From positions 4,696,001 through 4,760,000 of the forward strand of contig NZ_CP109078.1 of assembly GCF_035917455.1 (NCBI RefSeq): 64,000 nt of DNA. The letters run 5' to 3'. The first letter of the stretch is position 1. Every line of letters starts with the position of its first letter. Of this stretch, positions 34,632-43,182 are shown in pieces. The translations under genes and the position numbers were made by a program. This DNA is from Micromonospora sp. NBC_01796. Its GTDB lineage: Bacteria > Actinomycetota > Actinomycetes > Mycobacteriales > Micromonosporaceae. A model generated the notes under the pieces. That model was not told the origin of the DNA. It saw only the letters and a program-made list of their open reading frames with translations, and made no database searches.

Positions 34632-34708
34632 TGGTCGGGACAGCCGGATTCGAACCGACGACCTTCTGACCCCCGGTCAGACGCCCTACCAAGCTGGGCC
34701 ATATCCCG
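34632..34708 (-). tRNA. tRNA-Pro (GGG), CCA encoded, C33
   Basis: Acceptor CGGGATA/TGTCCCG, D-arm GGCCCAGCTTGGTAGGGC, anticodon stem TCTGA/TCAGA with loop CCGGGGG, T-arm with TTCGAAT, A73 and CCA. Position 33 is C instead of the near-invariant U, and C32-C33 can pair with G37-G38. Confidence 0.88.
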
Positions 34709-34712
34709 TACG

Positions 34713-34785
34713 CGCCCCTGCGGCGATTCGAACGCCGGACCTCCTGGTTCGTAGCCAGGCACTCTTTCCGCTGAGCTACAGGGGC
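34713..34785 (-). tRNA. tRNA-Arg (ACG)
   Basis: Acceptor GCCCCTG/CAGGGGC, anticodon stem CCTGG/CCAGG with loop CTACGAA, T-arm CGGCG-TTCGAAT-CGCCG, G73. It needs A34-to-inosine editing to read CGC/CGA. Confidence 0.95.
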
Positions 34786-34789
34786 AATG

Positions 34790-34862
34790 TGGACCCGACA
34801 GGTCTCGAACCTGCCACCTCCTGCTTGCAAGGCAGGCGCTCTACCAACTGAGCTACGAGCCC
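34790..34862 (-). tRNA. tRNA-Ala (TGC)
   Basis: Acceptor GGGCTCG/CGGGTCC with G3-U70, the alanine identity pair, anticodon stem CCTGC/GCAGG with loop CTTGCAA, T-loop TTCGAGA, A73. Confidence 0.95.
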
Positions 34863-34872
34863 ATCAAATGCG

Positions 34873-34946
34873 TACCCGGCGAGGGATTCGAACCCCCAAC
34901 CTCCTGCTCCTAAGGCAGGTGCCTCTTCCAATTGGGCTAGCCGGGC
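34873..34946 (-). tRNA. tRNA with Leu anticodon (TAG), short variable arm
   Basis: Acceptor GCCCGGC/GCCGGGT, D-stem GCC/GGC, anticodon stem CCTGC/GCAGG with loop CTTAGGA (TAG), a five-base variable loop AGGTT, T-arm GGGGG-TTCGAAT-CCCTC, A73. Bacterial tRNA-Leu is normally class II with a long variable arm; this one is class I, so its charging identity is open. Confidence 0.85.
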
Positions 34947-34956
34947 ATGTGGTGCG

Positions 34957-35029
34957 TGCCGACGGTTGGTCTCGAACCAACCACCTCCCGATCATGAGTC
35001 GAGTGCTCTACCCGATGAGCTACGTCGGC
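34957..35029 (-). tRNA. tRNA-Met or tRNA-Ile2 (CAT)
   Basis: Acceptor GCCGACG/CGTCGGC, D-arm GCTCATCGGGTAGAGC, anticodon stem CTCGA/TCGGG with loop CTCATGA, T-arm GTTGG-TTCGAGA-CCAAC, A73. Met and lysidine-modified Ile2 cannot be told apart with certainty. Confidence 0.9.
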
Positions 35030-35036
35030 GTGTAGG

Positions 35037-35110
35037 TGCTCCGAGTGCGATTCGAACGCACACTGCGCGCGGTTTGAAGGCGCTGCCTCCTGCCGTTGGG
35101 CTACCGGAGC
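35037..35110 (-). tRNA. tRNA with Leu anticodon (CAA), short variable arm
   Basis: Acceptor GCTCCGG/TCGGAGC, D-stem GCC/GGC, anticodon arm GCGCC-TTCAAAC-CGCGC (one C-C mismatch next to the loop), five-base variable loop GCAGT, T-arm GTGCG-TTCGAAT-CGCAC, A73. It also has a class I variable arm despite a Leu anticodon. Confidence 0.82.
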
Positions 35111-35233
35111 CGGATGGGGAACCAGCACTGTTCCCCGCCCGGCCAACAACGGAAATGCTGTCGACCGGGCATGTGTAACCATCCGCTGTGGAGTTCTCAA
35201 CTATCGTTCCCGCCGGCCGGAGTCGGGGGAGAG

Positions 35234-35307
35234 CAGGGGCAGCAGGAATCGAACCCGCGACATTCGGATTTGGAGGCCGACGCTCTGGCCAACTGAGCTA
35301 TACCCCT
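35234..35307 (-). tRNA. tRNA-Trp (CCA)
   Basis: Acceptor AGGGGTA/TGCCCCT, anticodon stem TCGGC/TCCGA (one mismatch) with loop CTCCAAA, T-arm GCGGG-TTCGATT-CCTGC, G73 as in tRNA-Trp. It is the first tRNA of the array on the minus strand. Confidence 0.92.
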
Positions 35308-35652
35308 GGGAACATGGTCGTACAACGAGAACGCCGCCCGTTCCCGATGGTGGGAGGGGCGGCGTAGACGCTTCGTGATAGCGCTACGTTCGCCGCCTGC
35401 CCAGGTATCGCCGACATCCGCTCGCGGGCCAGTAATGGGCTCGTTCCCCGCCGAGCAGCACGACGCCGCCGCGCGACATCAGTCGCGTGGTGCCGGTGTC
35501 GGTGTTGTGCTGCAACACGGCCGCTCCTCGGTCAGGTGTTTGCTTCTAAGTAGGTGTTCGGCTTGCTTCTCTAAGGTAAACGCGACCGATGACCATGGCA
35601 ATCGCATTTCCGTAGCAAATTCGCGTCGACATCGGACGAGGCGGTCGATCGG
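35308..35652. other. 345-bp region upstream of the tRNA array
   Basis: No supported gene. It probably carries the array promoter (minus strand). A direct repeat TTGCTTCTAAG (35540-35550) / TTGCTTCTCTAAG (35563-35575), spaced 23 bases apart, is the clearest sequence element. The part 35530-35645 is richer in A/T than the surroundings. Confidence 0.45.
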
Positions 35653-36558
35653 CTAATCGAGGCGGTTGGTCGGCTGGGCCGTTCCCGGTCGGGCGGGGGC
35701 GGCCGGCTCGCTGGTCCAGCTCGCCAGCAGGCGCAGGGCCTGCTCGGACGCTGACCCGGCCTCGGCGGTGTAGACGCCGAGTATCTGCTCGTCGTCGCCG
35801 CTCGGGGTGAGGGCCTCGTACGCCAGGGTCAGCTCACCGACCAGGGGGTGGCGGTAGCGCTTGCTGCCATGGCCGTGGCGCAGCACGTCATGGGCGGCCC
35901 ACCAGCGCCGGAAGTCCCGGTCGCGTACGGAGAGTTCGCCGACCAGTTCGGCGAGCCGAGGGTCGTGCGGGTGGCGTCCGGCGTACAGGTGCAGGGCGGC
36001 GACGGTGCCTCGGGCAGCCTCGTCCCAGTCGACGTACAGGTCGCGGGCGCTCTCGTCGAGGAAGAGGTAGCGAGCCATGTTCCGCTCGCGCGGGGGCAGC
36101 GCCTCGAAGTCGGTGTAGAGGACCCGGGCCAGGTGGTTGCTGGCCAGGACGTCCATCCGGTGGCCGGTGATCATCGCGGGGGTGTCGGCGAGGGTTTCCA
36201 GCACCCGGTGCAGCCCCGGCCGTACCCGCTGGGGTGGCATCGGGCGGCGCTGGGCGCGGCTCGGTCGGGCCAGCGTGAACAGGTGGCTCCGCTCGGTCTC
36301 GTCGAGTCGCAGGGCACGGGCGAGGGCGTCGAGGACCGACTCGGAGACGTTCAGGTTGCGGCCGCGCTCCAGGCGTACGTAGTAGTCCACGCTCATGCCG
36401 GCGAGTTGGGCGACCTCCTCGCGGCGCAGGCCCGGCACCCGTCGGCTGCCCGGATGAGGGGTGAGCCCGGCCTCCGCCGGGGTGATCCGGGCCCGCCGGG
36501 AACGCAGGAAGTCGCGGAGTTCCGGGTTGCCTCCACCGGCGGACGAGTGGTCACTCAT
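35653..36558 (-). CDS. XRE-family regulator with MmyB-like ligand domain
   Basis: A 301-residue regulator. The N-terminal HTH is at about 12-80 (LRDFLRSRRARITPAEAGL, RREEVAQLAGMSVDYYVRLERGRN). The C-terminal MmyB-like PAS-type domain (about 110-285) shows VLASNHLARVLY and RDRDFRRWWAAHDV, probably binding a small hydrophobic ligand. ATG 36558 is chosen. It is divergent from the aldo/keto reductase, the usual arrangement in which the regulator controls the neighbouring reductase. Confidence 0.9.
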   Translation of the reverse strand: MSDHSSAGGGNPELRDFLRSRRARITPAEAGLTPHPGSRRVPGLRREEVAQLAGMSVDYYVRLERGRNLNVSESVLDALARALRLDETERSHLFTLARPSRAQRRPMPPQRVRPGLHRVLETLADTPAMITGHRMDVLASNHLARVLYTDFEALPPRERNMARYLFLDESARDLYVDWDEAARGTVAALHLYAGRHPHDPRLAELVGELSVRDRDFRRWWAAHDVLRHGHGSKRYRHPLVGELTLAYEALTPSGDDEQILGVYTAEAGSASEQALRLLASWTSEPAAPARPGTAQPTNRLD

Positions 36559-36741
36559 GGTGTCCAGGGTAGGTCGGGTGGTGTGCCCCGGCACCGCCCT
36601 TGAGGGGGTCTGCTGGACCCCCGGTACGCCGGATCCCTGGTGAAACCGAGCCTCCCGCTACCGCTGCCGGGACCCGTACCGGCGTGATTGGCTGGATGGG
36701 CGATCACTGAGGGTCACGGCAACAGGAAGAGGAACGACAGG

Positions 36742-37752
36742 ATGAGGCGCAGGATTCTTGGCGGTACGGGCATGTCGGTGAGCGAGTTGGCGCTCGGGAC
36801 GATGATGTTCGGCGCGCTGGGCGACACCGGGCAGGACGAGTCCGTACGGATGATCCACACCGCCCTCGACGCCGGGGTCAACTTCGTCGACACGGCCGAC
36901 GTCTACTCCCGGGGTGAGTCGGAGGAGATCGTCGGCAAGGCGCTCAGGGGGCGGCGCGACGACATCGTGCTGGCGACGAAGTTCTCCATGCCGATGGGGG
37001 AGGACGAGAACCACCGGGGCGGGTCGCGGCGGTGGATCATGAAGGCGGTGGAGGAGAGCCTGCGGCGCCTCGACACCGACTACATCGATCTTTACCAGAT
37101 GCACCGTACGGATCCGGACACGGACGTCGACGAAACCCTGTCGGCGCTGTCGGACCTGGTCCGGTCGGGCAAGGTACGGGCGATCGGCTCCTCGCTCTTC
37201 CCACCGGAGCAGATCGTCGAGGCGCAGTGGGTGGCGGAACGGCGCGGCCACCAGCGGTTCCGTACGGAGCAGCCGCCGTACTCGATCCTGCTGCGGGGGA
37301 TCGAGGCCGGGATGCTGCCGACCGCCCAGCAGTACGGCATGGGGGTGCTGACCTTCGGGCCGCTCAGCTCGGGGTGGTTGTCCGGGCGGGCGGACCCGAC
37401 CGGCGGCCGGCGCAAGACCCTGGGGCCGGGGGAGTTCGACCTGGCCGCCAGGGGCAACCAGGCGAAGCTGGACGCGGTCGAGCAGTTGACGACGCTCGCG
37501 CGCGAGGCCGGGCTGCCGCTGACCCATCTCGCCACGGCGTTCGTCCGGGCCCATCCGGCGATCACCTCGGTCATCATCGGTCCCCGCCGGCCCGAGCAGT
37601 TGCAGGACCTGCTGGCCGGCGCCGAGGTGGAGCTGAGTCAGGACGTCCTGGACCGGATCGACGAGATCGTCCCGCCGGGCACCAACCTGAACCCGGACGA
37701 CATCTACTACACGAACCCGGCCCTGACCGACAAGCGCCTGCGCCGCCGCTGA
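36742..37752 (+). CDS. Aldo/keto reductase
   Basis: A 336-residue NADPH-dependent oxidoreductase with a (beta/alpha)8 barrel. Catalytic tetrad residues are in place: Asp and Tyr in FVDTADVYSRGESEE, Lys in LATKFSMPMG, and His in YQMHRTD. The C-terminal SVIIGPRRPEQLQD binds the cofactor. GGAAGAGGAACGACAGG leads to ATG 36742. Probably controlled by the divergent XRE/MmyB regulator. It reduces an unknown carbonyl compound. Confidence 0.93.
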   Translation: MRRRILGGTGMSVSELALGTMMFGALGDTGQDESVRMIHTALDAGVNFVDTADVYSRGESEEIVGKALRGRRDDIVLATKFSMPMGEDENHRGGSRRWIMKAVEESLRRLDTDYIDLYQMHRTDPDTDVDETLSALSDLVRSGKVRAIGSSLFPPEQIVEAQWVAERRGHQRFRTEQPPYSILLRGIEAGMLPTAQQYGMGVLTFGPLSSGWLSGRADPTGGRRKTLGPGEFDLAARGNQAKLDAVEQLTTLAREAGLPLTHLATAFVRAHPAITSVIIGPRRPEQLQDLLAGAEVELSQDVLDRIDEIVPPGTNLNPDDIYYTNPALTDKRLRRR

Positions 37753-37770
37753 CCGGCCCGGACCGGCACA

Positions 37771-37803
37771 TCGGGTGGGACCGCTGGTCGCGGTCCCACC
37801 CGA
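37771..37803. terminator. Perfect 14-bp bidirectional terminator
   Basis: TCGGGTGGGACCGC (37771-37784) pairs with 37790-37803 around TGGTC, between convergent genes. Confidence 0.87.
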
Positions 37804-37870
37804 GAACCGGCGTACGTCGGTCAGGCGAGCACGGTGCAGGAGGCCGGCCGTACGCGGATCAGGCAGGCAC

Positions 37871-40800
37871 TCAGCGCAGGCCGAAGGCGCGGGTGAGGGT
37901 CTGCGTGACGGTGTTGCCGGCGCTGTCCCCGACGGCGGTCCGGAGCGTGACGAACTGCGCCGCCTCCGGTGCCTTCAGCCTGGTCGTCCAGCCACCCTGA
38001 CCCTGGGTCAGCTTGGCCTGCTGCCAGGTCGCCCCGTCGTCGTACGAGATGTCGAGGGTGAGTTGCCGGATGTCGGCCGTCACACCGGGCAGGTGTGACG
38101 GTGCCACGGTCAGCTCCGCACGCCGGGCCGCCCGGCCGGTGGTGTCGGTGTCCACGGTGTAGTCGAGCTGGATCAGCGGCAGGGTCGCCTCCAACTCCGG
38201 CCCGGTCGCCGCCGAGGTGAAGTTCCACTCGGTCAACGTGTGGGTCGAGTACGGGTTCGCCCACCCGCCCCGGTCGTTGTCGACCACCAGCCGGTACGGC
38301 AACCGCTCCGGTGCGAGCCCGGTGACCGGCAGGAACTCCGCGTTGCCCCACTTGAGCTGCTGGTCGCCCTGGTAGAGGGCGGCCCAGTTCTTGACGTCGT
38401 AGTTGCCCCCGGCCTCGCCGACGTGACCGGAGCCGGAGTCGCCCCAACCGGGGACCGGGATGTAGACCCCGTCGAGGTACCGGACCGGCAGGTAGCCGAT
38501 CGGACCCATCCGGGGCCGCTGGATCGGACCGAACCAGCTCACCCTGCTGATCGGGCCCACCGGGTAGCGGGCCACGTCGATCAGGTGCTGGCCGGTCTCG
38601 CCGAGGATGTGCGCGTCGTCCAGCCAGCGTGCGTCGGCGGTGACCCAGTCGGTCCGCTCACCCTGGGCGGGGGCGGTGAGCTGGTTGCCGACCGCCCAAC
38701 CGCGCCAGATGTCGGGGCGGAACTCCATCGCCTTGCCCGGCCGGAAGTTGCGGAACGACACGTCCACCCGGGCCAGGTCCTTGGGCGTGGAACGCCAGGT
38801 CGGGTTGGCCGGGGTCGAGCCGGTCCAGTGGTGCACCACGTCGTACAGGTAGTCGGTGGTGGGGTTCGAGGTGACGGTCAGCGGGACGCTGCCCCGGCGG
38901 AGTTGGCCGATCAGCTCCGTACCCTCGTCGGCGGTGAGGGTCGCCACCGTCACCGGGGCGGGGCTCTCCGGGGTCCACGGGTTCTCGTCCCAGGCGTTGA
39001 GCCGGCCGACGCCGTCGTTGACGACCAGGAGCAGTTTCGCCCCTGCGGTTGCCGCGCCGGTGGCCTGCTCGGCGATGGTGACGGTGTCGCTGCGGCGTAC
39101 CACCACGGCCTTGCCGCGCACGTCGCGCTTGGCGAGGTCGGCCGCCGTACCGTCGGCCGCGAAGACCGCCGCCACGTCGGTGGTGCCGGCCGGCAGCGGC
39201 GTCGCCGCCCGCTTGACCAGCAGGTCGTCATAGGTACGCGACTTCGTGCCGACGGACAGCGCCGGCTGCTCCAGGCGGAACCGGGCGCCGATCTCGAACT
39301 CGCCGTCGGTCACCTTCCTACCGGTCGGGAGCGCCCAGATGCTGTCGTACGACTCGTTCGGCAGCACCGAACTCTCCACCAGACTGTCGGCGTACGAGCG
39401 GTGGATGTCGAGTCGGACGGCGGAAGGCGTGGCCGCCTTCGGCACGTACGCCATCACCCGGGTGAGCTTGGAGCCGTCCAGGGTGACGGTCCGGTCCCGG
39501 TCGAGCTGGACGTCGTTGAAGGGGAGTACGGCCATGCCGAGCGAGTGCGGGCCGTTCGCACCCTGCACGTCACCGCTGAGCCAGCCGCTGTAGTTGCCGA
39601 CCGGCAGCCGAAGCACCCCGACGCCGGACTCGTCCAGATCCAGTGCGGTGAAGAGGTTCTTCGCGGTGACGATGACCTTGCCGGCGAGCGGCTTGCCCGA
39701 ACGGTCCTTCGCGATGATCTTCAGGTTCTGCCGCTGTCCCTCGCGTACGGCGCCGATCAGGGTGTGTGCGCGGACCGTACCGGTGCCGTCCGTGGCGTTG
39801 ATCATGCCGCTGAGCTGCTGGTCGATCGGGAGCAGGTCCAGGTCCGCGGTGAGCGTCACCGCGCCGGTCCCGTGCGCGGGCACGGTGACCCGGCTGGTCG
39901 AGAGGGTGAACAGCCCGGCCGGAGCGGTGGCGGCGTCGACGGCCAGGTCCAGGGTGACCGCCTCGTCGCCGACGTTGGTGTACGTCACCTGCTTGACGTC
40001 GGTGTCGCCCGGCTTCGGCGGCCACGGGTGGAAGCCGGAGGAAGCGCTGGCGGTGGCGAACACGGTCGCGTGCACCGCCGCGGCGACGTCCACCCGCCCC
40101 GCACCCGCCTGGTACGGCGTGTACGCCGGAGTCGGCTTGACGCTGCTGACCAGAGCCTGCTTGATCTGCTGCCCGGTCCAGTCCGGGTGGGCGGCGACCA
40201 GGAGCGCGGCGGCACCGGCGACGTGCGGTGTGGCCATCGAGGTGCCGCTCATCGTGGTGTAGTAACCCGATCCGCCCCGTACGTAGTGGGAGCGGGCGGC
40301 GAGGATGTCCACACCGGGCGCGGTGAGTTCCGGCTTCAACCCGCCGTCGGCGCGGGGCCCCTGGCTGGAGAAGTCGGCGAGCTGGTCGGCGGAGTCGACC
40401 GCGCCGACGGTCAGCGCGGCGTCCGCCGTACCGGGAGAGCCGATGCTCTGCGGGCCGCTGTTGCCGGCGGCGACCACGAACAGGGCGCCGGTCTCGGCGC
40501 TGAGCTCGTTCACCGCCACGCTCATCGGGTCGGTGCCGTCGGTTCCGCCCCCGCCCAGGCTCATGCTGACGATCCTGGCCTTCTCCTGCCGGGCGGCCCA
40601 CTCCATGCCGGCGATGATCCAGGAGTCCTGCCCCCGGCCCTCGCCGTCGAGGACCTTCCCGACGATCAGCTTCGCGCCGGGTGCGACGCCCTTCTCTTGG
40701 CCGTCCGACGCGGCGCCGCTGCCGGCGATCGTCGACGCGACGTGCGTACCGTGCCCGTTGAAGTCGGCCACCTCCTCGTACGGCACGAAGCTGGTGCTGG

Positions 40801-41590
40801 TCGCGATCTGCCCGGCCAGGTCCGGGTGTTCGGCGTCGACACCCGTGTCGAGCACCGCGACCGAGACACCGGTGGCGGTGTTCCCCTCCGCCCAGACCTG
40901 CCGCGCGCCGATCTGCGCGGTCGAGTCGGCCAGGCTGGCGGTGACCCGGCCGTCGAGCCAGACCTTGGCGATACCGCCGGTGAACGACGGGCCGGCCGGT
41001 GCACGCCGGGCGGTCGTACCGGCCGCTGTCCCGGTCAGCGAGGACCAGAACGTCGGTGCCTGCGCGCGTTCCTGGGCAACGGCCGCGCCCTGGACGCTGG
41101 TGAGCGGCCGTACGACCGTGGAGCCGGCCACGTTCGCCGTGGTACGGGCACGGGCGGCGGCGTCGGTGTAGCGGACGATCAGCGGCAACCGGTCGGTGTT
41201 CGCGTCGTCGTAACCGTCGGCGATCAGCCCGGTCACGTTGAACAGTTGCCGGTCGAGCAGCCCCGCGGTGACGTACGGCAGGGCGGCGTCCGGGTAGACG
41301 TACAGCGATCCGTCGACCACCGCGCGGTGGAAGCTGGCGGTTGTCCCGTTCGGACCCTCGACCGAACGCAGCGCGCTGCCGTCGGCGGCCGTGCCGACCG
41401 TGACCTTGTCGCCGGTGATCAGGGTGACGCTGTGCGAGCTGCCGGCTCCCGGTGGGGGTGAGGTGACCGGAGCCTGCGGTGGAACCGGGCCGGCGGGTGC
41501 GGCGGCGGCGGGCGGGGTGACGCCCACCGCCAGGGCCGCGACCGTACCGAGGGCGATCAGCCCCGGCCTGCGGATGGGTACGAGAGGCAA
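37871..41590 (-). CDS. Large secreted subtilisin-like serine protease (S8)
   Basis: A 1239-residue exported protease. Signal peptide about 1-30; propeptide region to about 205; S8 catalytic domain with Asp in VAVLDTGVDAEHPDL (about 248), His in NGHGTHVAS (about 281) and Ser in GTSMATPHVAGAA (about 449). Long C-terminal beta-rich domains follow, including a PA-like or beta-sandwich part (about 520-700) and a further domain with VVVRRSDTVTIAEQA (about 830). It starts with TTG 41590, preceded by AAGGA at a good distance; no ATG lies near the signal peptide. It degrades extracellular protein. Confidence 0.92.
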   Translation of the reverse strand: MPLVPIRRPGLIALGTVAALAVGVTPPAAAAPAGPVPPQAPVTSPPPGAGSSHSVTLITGDKVTVGTAADGSALRSVEGPNGTTASFHRAVVDGSLYVYPDAALPYVTAGLLDRQLFNVTGLIADGYDDANTDRLPLIVRYTDAAARARTTANVAGSTVVRPLTSVQGAAVAQERAQAPTFWSSLTGTAAGTTARRAPAGPSFTGGIAKVWLDGRVTASLADSTAQIGARQVWAEGNTATGVSVAVLDTGVDAEHPDLAGQIATSTSFVPYEEVADFNGHGTHVASTIAGSGAASDGQEKGVAPGAKLIVGKVLDGEGRGQDSWIIAGMEWAARQEKARIVSMSLGGGGTDGTDPMSVAVNELSAETGALFVVAAGNSGPQSIGSPGTADAALTVGAVDSADQLADFSSQGPRADGGLKPELTAPGVDILAARSHYVRGGSGYYTTMSGTSMATPHVAGAAALLVAAHPDWTGQQIKQALVSSVKPTPAYTPYQAGAGRVDVAAAVHATVFATASASSGFHPWPPKPGDTDVKQVTYTNVGDEAVTLDLAVDAATAPAGLFTLSTSRVTVPAHGTGAVTLTADLDLLPIDQQLSGMINATDGTGTVRAHTLIGAVREGQRQNLKIIAKDRSGKPLAGKVIVTAKNLFTALDLDESGVGVLRLPVGNYSGWLSGDVQGANGPHSLGMAVLPFNDVQLDRDRTVTLDGSKLTRVMAYVPKAATPSAVRLDIHRSYADSLVESSVLPNESYDSIWALPTGRKVTDGEFEIGARFRLEQPALSVGTKSRTYDDLLVKRAATPLPAGTTDVAAVFAADGTAADLAKRDVRGKAVVVRRSDTVTIAEQATGAATAGAKLLLVVNDGVGRLNAWDENPWTPESPAPVTVATLTADEGTELIGQLRRGSVPLTVTSNPTTDYLYDVVHHWTGSTPANPTWRSTPKDLARVDVSFRNFRPGKAMEFRPDIWRGWAVGNQLTAPAQGERTDWVTADARWLDDAHILGETGQHLIDVARYPVGPISRVSWFGPIQRPRMGPIGYLPVRYLDGVYIPVPGWGDSGSGHVGEAGGNYDVKNWAALYQGDQQLKWGNAEFLPVTGLAPERLPYRLVVDNDRGGWANPYSTHTLTEWNFTSAATGPELEATLPLIQLDYTVDTDTTGRAARRAELTVAPSHLPGVTADIRQLTLDISYDDGATWQQAKLTQGQGGWTTRLKAPEAAQFVTLRTAVGDSAGNTVTQTLTRAFGLR

Positions 41591-41713
41591 GGGATTTCCT
41601 TCGTCGTCATCGGATGTTTGGCAAGAGCATCCGGCCGGTCTGTTACATCGACACCAAGATCAGCCTGGCGGCGTTGCGACATGTCGCATTCTTGCCATCC
41701 GGTCCGTGGACCG

Positions 41714-41769
41714 GCGGTGCCAGCCCAGCGGTGCCAGCCCAGCGGCGTCAGCCCGGCGGTGCTATCCCG
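41714..41769. repeat. Four tandem 14-bp repeats
   Basis: Units of GCGGTGCCAGCCCA: 41714-41727 and 41728-41741 identical, 41742-41755 and 41756-41769 with a few changes. The last unit runs into the 3' end of the AraC gene. Confidence 0.85.
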
Positions 41770-42574
41770 TGGGGGCGGACGCGGAGTAGCGGGCCGGGGT
41801 GGCGCCGAGGTAGCGGCGGAAGTGTCGACTCAGGTGCGACTGGTCGTGGAAGCCGACCGCCACGGCCACCTCGGCCGGGGGCTCACCGGCGAGCAGCCGA
41901 CGGCGTGCGGAGTCGATCCGCCGCCCGGTCAGGTACCGGTGCGGTGGCACCCCGTACGCGCCGGTGAACGACCGGACCAGGTGGCTCGGGTCGGCGTGCA
42001 GGATCTCCGCCGCCTGTCGCAGCGAGACCCCCTCGGCCGTACGGGCGTCGATCAGGTCGCGCAGCCCCGTGGCGAGGCGGCGGTCCGGCGCGGCTGGTGG
42101 ACTGCTCGGGTGCCGGACCAGGTGCCGGCGCAGCCGCTCACCCACGAACGCCAGCCGGCTCTCCGCCTCGAACGCGTCGGCGGGGGTGGCGAGGGCACGG
42201 TGAAGCTGGTCGATCCGGCGCCGCAGCAGGGGGTCGTGCAGGGTGGGGGTGTCCACGGACGCGTCGACCAGGCCCGGGTCGAGCACTGATTCGTCGAGGT
42301 AGAGGACCCGTTTGCGGAAGCCGTACCGGGTGGCCGCCCGTCCGTCGTGGACCACGTGCGGCGGCAGGAGGGTGACCGCCTGCTCGGCGGCGTCGTGGCC
42401 GTGCCGGTCGAGGGCGTAGTTGATCGCACCGTCGTCGACGATGAGCAGGGTCCAGGTGTCGTGGGTGTGCGCCGGGTAGGCGTGGCCGAGGAAGCGGGCG
42501 TGGAAGACCTCGGTGATCCCGGCGACCACCGGATGCCAGGCGGTGACCCGCTCGGGTCGTGGCGTGTGCCGCAC
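41762..42574 (-). CDS. AraC-family transcriptional regulator
   Basis: A 270-residue regulator. The N-terminal cupin-like effector domain (about 15-110) has HAYPAHTHDTWTLLIVDDG; the C-terminal double HTH (about 165-265) has SLRQAAEILHADPSHLVRSFTGAYGVPPHRYLTGRRID and VAVAVGFHDQSHLSRHFRRYLG. GTG 42574 is taken as start; TTG 42589 is possible. It is divergent from a DUF2000 gene 49 bases away, a common actinobacterial pair. The final codons run into a 14-bp tandem repeat. Confidence 0.9.
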   Translation of the reverse strand: MRHTPRPERVTAWHPVVAGITEVFHARFLGHAYPAHTHDTWTLLIVDDGAINYALDRHGHDAAEQAVTLLPPHVVHDGRAATRYGFRKRVLYLDESVLDPGLVDASVDTPTLHDPLLRRRIDQLHRALATPADAFEAESRLAFVGERLRRHLVRHPSSPPAAPDRRLATGLRDLIDARTAEGVSLRQAAEILHADPSHLVRSFTGAYGVPPHRYLTGRRIDSARRRLLAGEPPAEVAVAVGFHDQSHLSRHFRRYLGATPARYSASAPTG

Positions 42575-42623
42575 GTCAAGAACGTACAAGACCGGGGTGG
42601 CGGTGGGCGGCAGGGTGAGGGAC

Positions 42624-43037
42624 ATGACCACCTTTTCCACCAAGATCGCCGTACTGCTCCGGGACGACCTGGCCACCTGGCAGCGGCTCAACGTCACCGC
42701 GTTCCTGGTCAGCGGGATCGCGGCCACCGCACCGGAGGTGATCGGCGAACACCACGTCGACGCCGACGGCACGAAGTACCTACCCATGTTCGGCCAGCCG
42801 GTGCTGGTCTTCGCCGGCCCCGGCACGCTGCTGACCACGGCACACGGGCGGGCGGTGGAACGCGGGCTGGCGATGTCGGTGTTCACCGCCGAGCTGTTCG
42901 GCACCGGGAACGACACCGACAACCGGGCGGCCGTACGGGCGGTGGCCCGCGCCGCGCTGGACCTCGTCGGGTTGGCGGTCATCGGACCCCGCAACGCCGT
43001 CGACAAGACACTGAAGGGCGCCAGCCTGCACCCCTGA
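42624..43037 (+). CDS. DUF2000 family protein
   Basis: A 137-residue cytoplasmic protein with the DUF2000/PTH2-like fold: KIAVLLRDDLATWQRLNVTAFLVSGIA at the start, YLPMFGQPVLVFAG in the middle and NRAAVRAVARAALDLVGLAVIG at the end. The family has an unknown role and is typically paired with an AraC regulator, as here. GGGTGAGGG precedes ATG 42624. Confidence 0.87.
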   Translation: MTTFSTKIAVLLRDDLATWQRLNVTAFLVSGIAATAPEVIGEHHVDADGTKYLPMFGQPVLVFAGPGTLLTTAHGRAVERGLAMSVFTAELFGTGNDTDNRAAVRAVARAALDLVGLAVIGPRNAVDKTLKGASLHP

Positions 43038-43182
43038 GCACCCGCCGGTGGTAGCTGACGTCGGTACGCGGGTGGTGTCCTCGGGATCGCCTTCGTTCGG
43101 CCATCGCGGGGCAACCTCGGCCTCACCCGTACTCCGAAGGATCGGTGTTGATCTTCGATTGTCTGCCCGAAGGAGAACCTCC

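Noticed and set aside
32962-35307. CRISPR array, because of regularly spaced similar segments
   Set aside because: The similarity is only tRNA T-loop and D-arm sequence; there are no identical repeats with unique spacers and no cas genes.
38240-41461. 1073-codon plus-strand frame opposite the subtilase
   Set aside because: Mirror of the S8 protease coding strand, with Arg/Gly/Val-rich nonsense and no start context.
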